The notes under the pieces are model-generated. The model made no database searches, had not been told where the DNA came from, and worked only from the letters and a program-made list of their open reading frames with translations. A DNA stretch of 64,000 bases from Myxococcus qinghaiensis (GTDB taxonomy: Bacteria; Myxococcota; Myxococcia; Myxococcales; Myxococcaceae): NCBI RefSeq assembly GCF_024198215.1, contig NZ_JAKCFA010000003.1, positions 372,001 through 436,000 on the forward strand, given 5' to 3'. Each line of letters starts with the position of its first letter. Within the stretch, counting starts at the first letter, position 1. Below, piece by piece: positions 58,932-64,000 of this stretch. A program made the translations under genes and the position numbers.

Positions 58932-59863
58932 GGCAGGAACTCTCCCACGCGTTTGACTTCGGGTTTCATGTCGACACCGGAGTGCTCTTGTACACGCGTC
59001 CGCATCAGCGTGATGAGCCCCAGCACGTCCCGGGCGGTGGCCCCGCCCAGGTTGACAATCCAGTTGGCGTGCAGCGTCGAAATCTGCGCCCGCCCTAGCG
59101 TGTGCCCCTTGAGGCCCACGAGCTCAATCAGCCGCCCGGCATGGTCTCCGGGCGGATTGGTGAAGACGCTGCCGAAGTTGGGCTGGCTCAAGGGCTGCGT
59201 CCGCTTGCGGTAGCCCAGGTCCGCGTCCATGGCGACCTTGGAGGCCGCGACATCGCCCTTGGGCAACCGGAAGCGAACCCGCGTCACCACGCCCCCGGGC
59301 GGCAGCTCCGAGTGCCGGTACGCATGCGGTATCTGCGCCTTCTTCAGCCACCCCACCCCATCAGGCGAGGCGACCTCCACCGCTTCGATGACGCGAAACG
59401 CCTCGCCGTTCTTGGTGCCCGCGTTCATCGCCACCGCGCCACCGAGCGTCCCGGGGATGCCTGCGAGGAACTCCGCGCCCACCAGTCCCTGGCCGCGCAT
59501 CACGTTGACGAGCTTCACGATGGCCGCGCCCGCCCCCAAGGTAACGAGCCCGTCCTCGGGCCCCACCTCGATGAGTTCAGGGAAGAGGTCCCCGGGCAGC
59601 TTCACCGTGACCCCCGCCACGCCGCCGTCGCCCACCAGCGTATTGGCGCCACCGCCGAGGATGCTCACGGGCGCGCCTTCGTCCCTGGCGAGCTTCAGCA
59701 AGGCCACGAGCGCATCGGGCGTGCGTGGACGCACCAGCGCCTCCGCCGCGCCGCCCACCCGGACGCTGATGAGCGGAGCCAGAGGCTCGCCGGCCTTCAC
59801 TTCGCAGTCCGGCAGCCCCTCCACGCGAGCCGCCAGCGCCGTCTTCACGCCCGCTTCCACCAT
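58928..59863 (-). CDS. murB: UDP-N-acetylenolpyruvoylglucosamine reductase MurB
   Basis: 311 residues. FAD-binding segments SILGGGANTLVGDGGVAGV and GIPGTLGGAVAMNAGTKNGE, a catalytic-loop region YRHSELPPGGVVTRVRF and FGSVFTNPPGDHAGRLIE, typical of type II MurB proteins. It reduces the enolpyruvyl group to lactyl with NADPH to form UDP-MurNAc. Located between murC (five-base gap) and ddl (four-base overlap). Confidence 0.96.
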   Translation of the reverse strand: MVEAGVKTALAARVEGLPDCEVKAGEPLAPLISVRVGGAAEALVRPRTPDALVALLKLARDEGAPVSILGGGANTLVGDGGVAGVTVKLPGDLFPELIEVGPEDGLVTLGAGAAIVKLVNVMRGQGLVGAEFLAGIPGTLGGAVAMNAGTKNGEAFRVIEAVEVASPDGVGWLKKAQIPHAYRHSELPPGGVVTRVRFRLPKGDVAASKVAMDADLGYRKRTQPLSQPNFGSVFTNPPGDHAGRLIELVGLKGHTLGRAQISTLHANWIVNLGGATARDVLGLITLMRTRVQEHSGVDMKPEVKRVGEFLP

Positions 59864-59868
59864 GTCGG

Positions 59869-61283
<1,415 letters not shown>

Positions 61284-61287
<4 letters not shown>

Positions 61288-62429
61288 GACTTGCTCCTGG
61301 GTGCCGTCTTCGCCTCGGGGGTGGGACGCTCGCGGCCCGTGGGGCCCCAGGTCTGCACCATCAGGTCCACACACACGTCCGCCAGCTCCTTCGCCGCCTC
61401 GGGACGGCCCAGCAGCGCCGCCTTCTTCTCCATGCCCTTGAGCCGCCCGGGCTCCGACTTCAGCGCCCGCAGCGTCTCCGCCAGCTTCGCCCCCGTCAGC
61501 TCCGACTCCTGGAACATCAGCGCCGCGCCCGCCTCCACCAGCGCCCGCGCGTTCACCGTCTGGTGGTCATCCGTGGCATGCGGGAAGGGAATCAGGATGC
61601 TCGCCTTCTTGCACACCGTCAGCTCCGCCAGCGTGGTGGCACCGGCGCGACAGATGACCAGGTCCGCCATCGCGTACGCGCTCGACATGTCGTCGATGAA
61701 CTCCACCACGTCCGCGTGGAAGCCCTTGTCCGCGTAGCCCTTGCGCACCGTCTCCAGGTCGTTCTTCCCCGTCTGGTGCACGAAGCGCAGGCCTTCCTTC
61801 AAGTCGCCCAGCGAGTCGAGCGCCTCCAACATCCGCTGGTTGATGCCGCGCGCGCCCAGGCTGCCGCCGAAGACGAGCACCGAGAAGTTCTCGTGCGCCA
61901 CATGACTGCGCAGGTAGTTGTCCATCAGCTTGCGGCGGATGGGGTTGCCGATGAGCTGCACCTTCTTCTCCGGGAAGAAGCGCCGCGCTTCATCGAAGGC
62001 GATGAAGACCACGCGCACCACCTTGCCCAGCAGCTTGTTGGTGAGGCCCGGCAGCGCGTTCTGCTCCTGGATGGCGGTGGGGATGCCCATCAGCCACGCG
62101 GCCAGGACGACGGGGCCGCTCGCGTAGCCGCCCACGCCCACCACCACGTCCGGCTTCTGCCGGGCGAGGATGCGGAACGACTCGATGAAGGCCAGCGGCA
62201 GCGCGACGAGCGCCTTGATGAGCGAGAAGAAGCCCTTGCCCTTCAAGCCCTGCACCTTCACCAGCTCCAGCGGATAGCCCTCGCGCGGAACGACGCGCGC
62301 CTCCAGGCCCCGCTCCGTCCCCACGAAGACGACTTCGTTGGCGTGGTGACGCGTCACCACCTCTTCCGCCAGGGCGATGCCCGGGAAGAGATGACCCCCG
62401 GTGCCGCCCCCCGCGATGAGCACCTTCAC
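61284..62429 (-). CDS. murG: UDP-GlcNAc:undecaprenyl-pyrophosphoryl-MurNAc-pentapeptide transferase MurG
   Basis: 381 residues from the GTG at 62429, overlapping the ftsW stop. GT28 features: [20 protein letters not shown] near the start, [31 protein letters not shown] and [16 protein letters not shown] with the [13 protein letters not shown] loop. MurG makes lipid II from lipid I at the inner leaflet. Coupled to ftsW and murC by overlaps of four bases. Confidence 0.95.
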
Positions 62430-63589
62430 GCCGCCACCTCCCTCAAGTCCGAACCCGCACGCGCGCTCCGAGGCGCTCCCTGCGCACTGGCGCTCAGCGA
62501 CAAGAGCACGCCCGCCGCGCCCATCAGCACTACCAGCGACGTGCCGCCGTACGAGACGAACGGCAGCGTCAGCCCCTTGGTCGGCAGCAGCCCCATGGCC
62601 ACGCACATGTTCACCGTGGCCTGGAAGGCGATGATGGAGGTGAAGCCCAGCCCCAGGTACGTGCCGAAGGTCTCTCCCGCCGCCAGGCTGGCGCGCACGC
62701 CGCGCCACAGGACGAGGCCGTAGAGCGAGACGAGCACGCCCACGCCAATCAACCCCGTCTCCTCACCGAGGATGGAGAAGATGAAGTCGGTGTGCGCTTC
62801 CGGCAGGAAGAAGAGCTTCTGCCGCCCGTCGCCCAGCCCCAGGCCCACCACGCCGCCGGAGCCGATGGACATGAGGGACTCGGCGACCTGGTAGCCCACG
62901 TCGTGCCGGTGCGCCCACGGGTCCAGGAAGGCCAGGATGCGCTTCATGCGGTACGGGCTGGAGGCAATGGCCACGTAGGCCATGGGCAGCGCGAGCAGGA
63001 TGGAGCCGACCAGGTAGCTCAGCTTCGCGCCGGCGGCGAACAGCAGCACGAACAGCATGAACACCAGCAGCACGCTGCTGCCGAAGTCGGGCTGGAGCAT
63101 GCAAAGCATCACCAGGATGCCGCACAGCGCCAGGTGCGGGACGAAGCCCACGGAGAACGTCGCCACCTTCTCGCGCTTCTTCGCCAGCGAGTAGGACAGG
63201 TAGACGACCCACGCGAACTTGGCGACCTCGGCGGGCTGGAGGCTGAAGCCCGGCAGCCGGATCCAGCGCCGCGCGCCCCCCGCCGTGGAGCCGATGCCGG
63301 GGATGGCCACCAGCACCAGCAGGACAATCGCCGCGAGCAGCAGCGGATACGCCCAGCGCGCCAGCTTGCGCCAGCCCAGCTTCATCGCCACGGCCATCGC
63401 CACCAGGCCGATACCCGCCGCGGTGACCTGTCGCTTGAAGAAGTAGAGGCTGTCGCCGAGCTTGTCCTGCGCCAGCACCGCGCTCGCCGAGTACACCATC
63501 ACCAGGCCCATCGTCACGAGGCCGAGCACGGCGCACAGGAGGATGGGGTCGAACCGCACGGGAGCATTCGACGGAGGAGAGGTCTTCAT
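62426..63589 (-). CDS. ftsW: Peptidoglycan glycosyltransferase FtsW
   Basis: 387 residues from the ATG at 63589. A SEDS-family protein with about ten transmembrane helices. Conserved features are MVYSASAVLA near the first helix, GARRWIRLPGFSLQPAEVAKFAWVVYLS, LLQPDFGSS-type ML QPDFG, and the C-terminal SYGGTSLVVLMG. It polymerises lipid II at the division site. It starts four bases after the end of murD and is followed by murG. Confidence 0.95.
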   Translation of the reverse strand: MKTSPPSNAPVRFDPILLCAVLGLVTMGLVMVYSASAVLAQDKLGDSLYFFKRQVTAAGIGLVAMAVAMKLGWRKLARWAYPLLLAAIVLLVLVAIPGIGSTAGGARRWIRLPGFSLQPAEVAKFAWVVYLSYSLAKKREKVATFSVGFVPHLALCGILVMLCMLQPDFGSSVLLVFMLFVLLFAAGAKLSYLVGSILLALPMAYVAIASSPYRMKRILAFLDPWAHRHDVGYQVAESLMSIGSGGVVGLGLGDGRQKLFFLPEAHTDFIFSILGEETGLIGVGVLVSLYGLVLWRGVRASLAAGETFGTYLGLGFTSIIAFQATVNMCVAMGLLPTKGLTLPFVSYGGTSLVVLMGAAGVLLSLSASAQGAPRSARAGSDLREVAA

Positions 63590-63593
63590 GCCG

Positions 63594-64000
63594 TCACAGC
63601 GCTCCGACCAGGCGCTTGAAACTGTCGCCCCGGTCCTCGAAGTTCTTGAACTGATCGTACGACGCACATGCGGGCGACAGCAGCACCGTGTCACCCGCCT
63701 TCGACAGCTCACGCGCCTTCGCCACCGCGGCCGCCAGCGTGCCGCACGCATGCACCGCCGCCTGCCCCTCGTACGCCCGGGCGAGCAGCTCCGCGTCCGC
63801 GCCGATGGTCAGCACGCCCTTCACCTTGCCCCGCCCCGCCTCCACCATGGGCGCGTACGGCGCGCCCTTGCCCTTGCCACCGGCAATCAGCCACAGCCCG
63901 TCCTGGAACGCGCGCAGCGCGACGAGCACCGAGTCCACGTTCGTGGCCTTCGAGTCGTTCACCCACTCCACCCCGTCCAGCACCCGCACGCTCTCCAGCC
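63594..64000 (-). CDS. murD: UDP-N-acetylmuramoylalanine-D-glutamate ligase MurD, C-terminal part (truncated by window edge)
   Basis: About 134 residues of the C-terminal domain, running off the window end. Visible motifs are GVEWVNDSKATNVDSVLVAL, LIAGGKGKGAPY, LLSPACASYDQFKNFEDRG and the ending SFKRLVGAL, all typical of MurD. The N-terminal and ATP-binding domains should lie beyond 64000. MurD adds D-glutamate to the growing stem peptide. Its stop is four bases before ftsW. Confidence 0.93.
   Translation of the reverse strand, partial: LESVRVLDGVEWVNDSKATNVDSVLVALRAFQDGLWLIAGGKGKGAPYAPMVEAGRGKVKGVLTIGADAELLARAYEGQAAVHACGTLAAAVAKARELSKAGDTVLLSPACASYDQFKNFEDRGDSFKRLVGAL

Overview
The window is a stretch of high-GC chromosome, almost certainly from a myxobacterium of the Myxococcaceae type (Myxococcus/Corallococcus/Pyxidicoccus). 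The evidence is the GC-rich third codon positions, the many lipoproteins and FHA/TPR proteins, a MYXO-CTERM sorting signal, an alternative complex III respiratory operon, and a dcw cell-division cluster. I see no rRNA, tRNA, insertion sequence, prophage or CRISPR array. Most of the sequence is ordinary, densely packed chromosomal genes. Two regions look accessory or unusual: a type VI secretion tip/effector pair at 13-19 kb, and a giant surface-protein gene at 47.8-55.3 kb.

Layout. 1-6.2 kb (minus): the start of an alternative complex III operon (diheme cytochrome c, NarI-like cytochrome b, pentaheme ActA, truncated ActB), then a small four-helix membrane protein and a diheme cytochrome c peroxidase. 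6.4-13.9 kb: mixed housekeeping genes (2Fe-2S ferredoxin-like protein, YfiM-like protein, membrane acyltransferase, FxsA, RlmI methyltransferase, YkgJ-type cysteine-cluster protein, glycerate kinase) and a repeat-rich lipoprotein. 13.9-19.4 kb (minus): VgrG followed by a LysM/peptidoglycan-binding protein with a lysozyme-like C-terminal region, a probable type VI effector. 19.5-21.9 kb: a two-gene NAD salvage operon. 22-25.6 kb: a TonB-like protein and two secreted proteins. 25.6-28 kb (minus): tightly overlapped epmA-plsC-ppa. 28-38.9 kb: an M3-like peptidase lipoprotein, an SPFH-SHOCT protein, an ABC exporter with a large glycosyltransferase, a pair of related secreted proteins that may be outer-membrane barrels, and a stand-alone RNA ligase. 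38.9-46 kb: a rhomboid-TPR fusion, a twin-FHA membrane protein with a response regulator fused to an XRE domain, and a biotin carboxylase/biotin carrier/enoyl-CoA hydratase set.

46-64 kb (minus) is the dcw cluster. In transcription order it runs murD (partial), ftsW, murG, murC, murB, ddl, ftsQ, ftsA, a 2525-residue surface protein, ftsZ. The murD-to-murB genes overlap or nearly touch. A strong terminator follows ftsA and another follows the giant gene, so ftsZ and the giant gene appear to be separate transcription units.

The most remarkable object is the giant gene. It encodes a secreted repeat adhesin that ends in what looks like a complete MYXO-CTERM signal, but the frame runs on without a stop into a second signal-peptide-like segment, a predicted outer-membrane barrel, calcium-type repeats and an OmpA peptidoglycan-binding domain. 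It reads like two envelope proteins fused in one frame and sits between ftsA and ftsZ.
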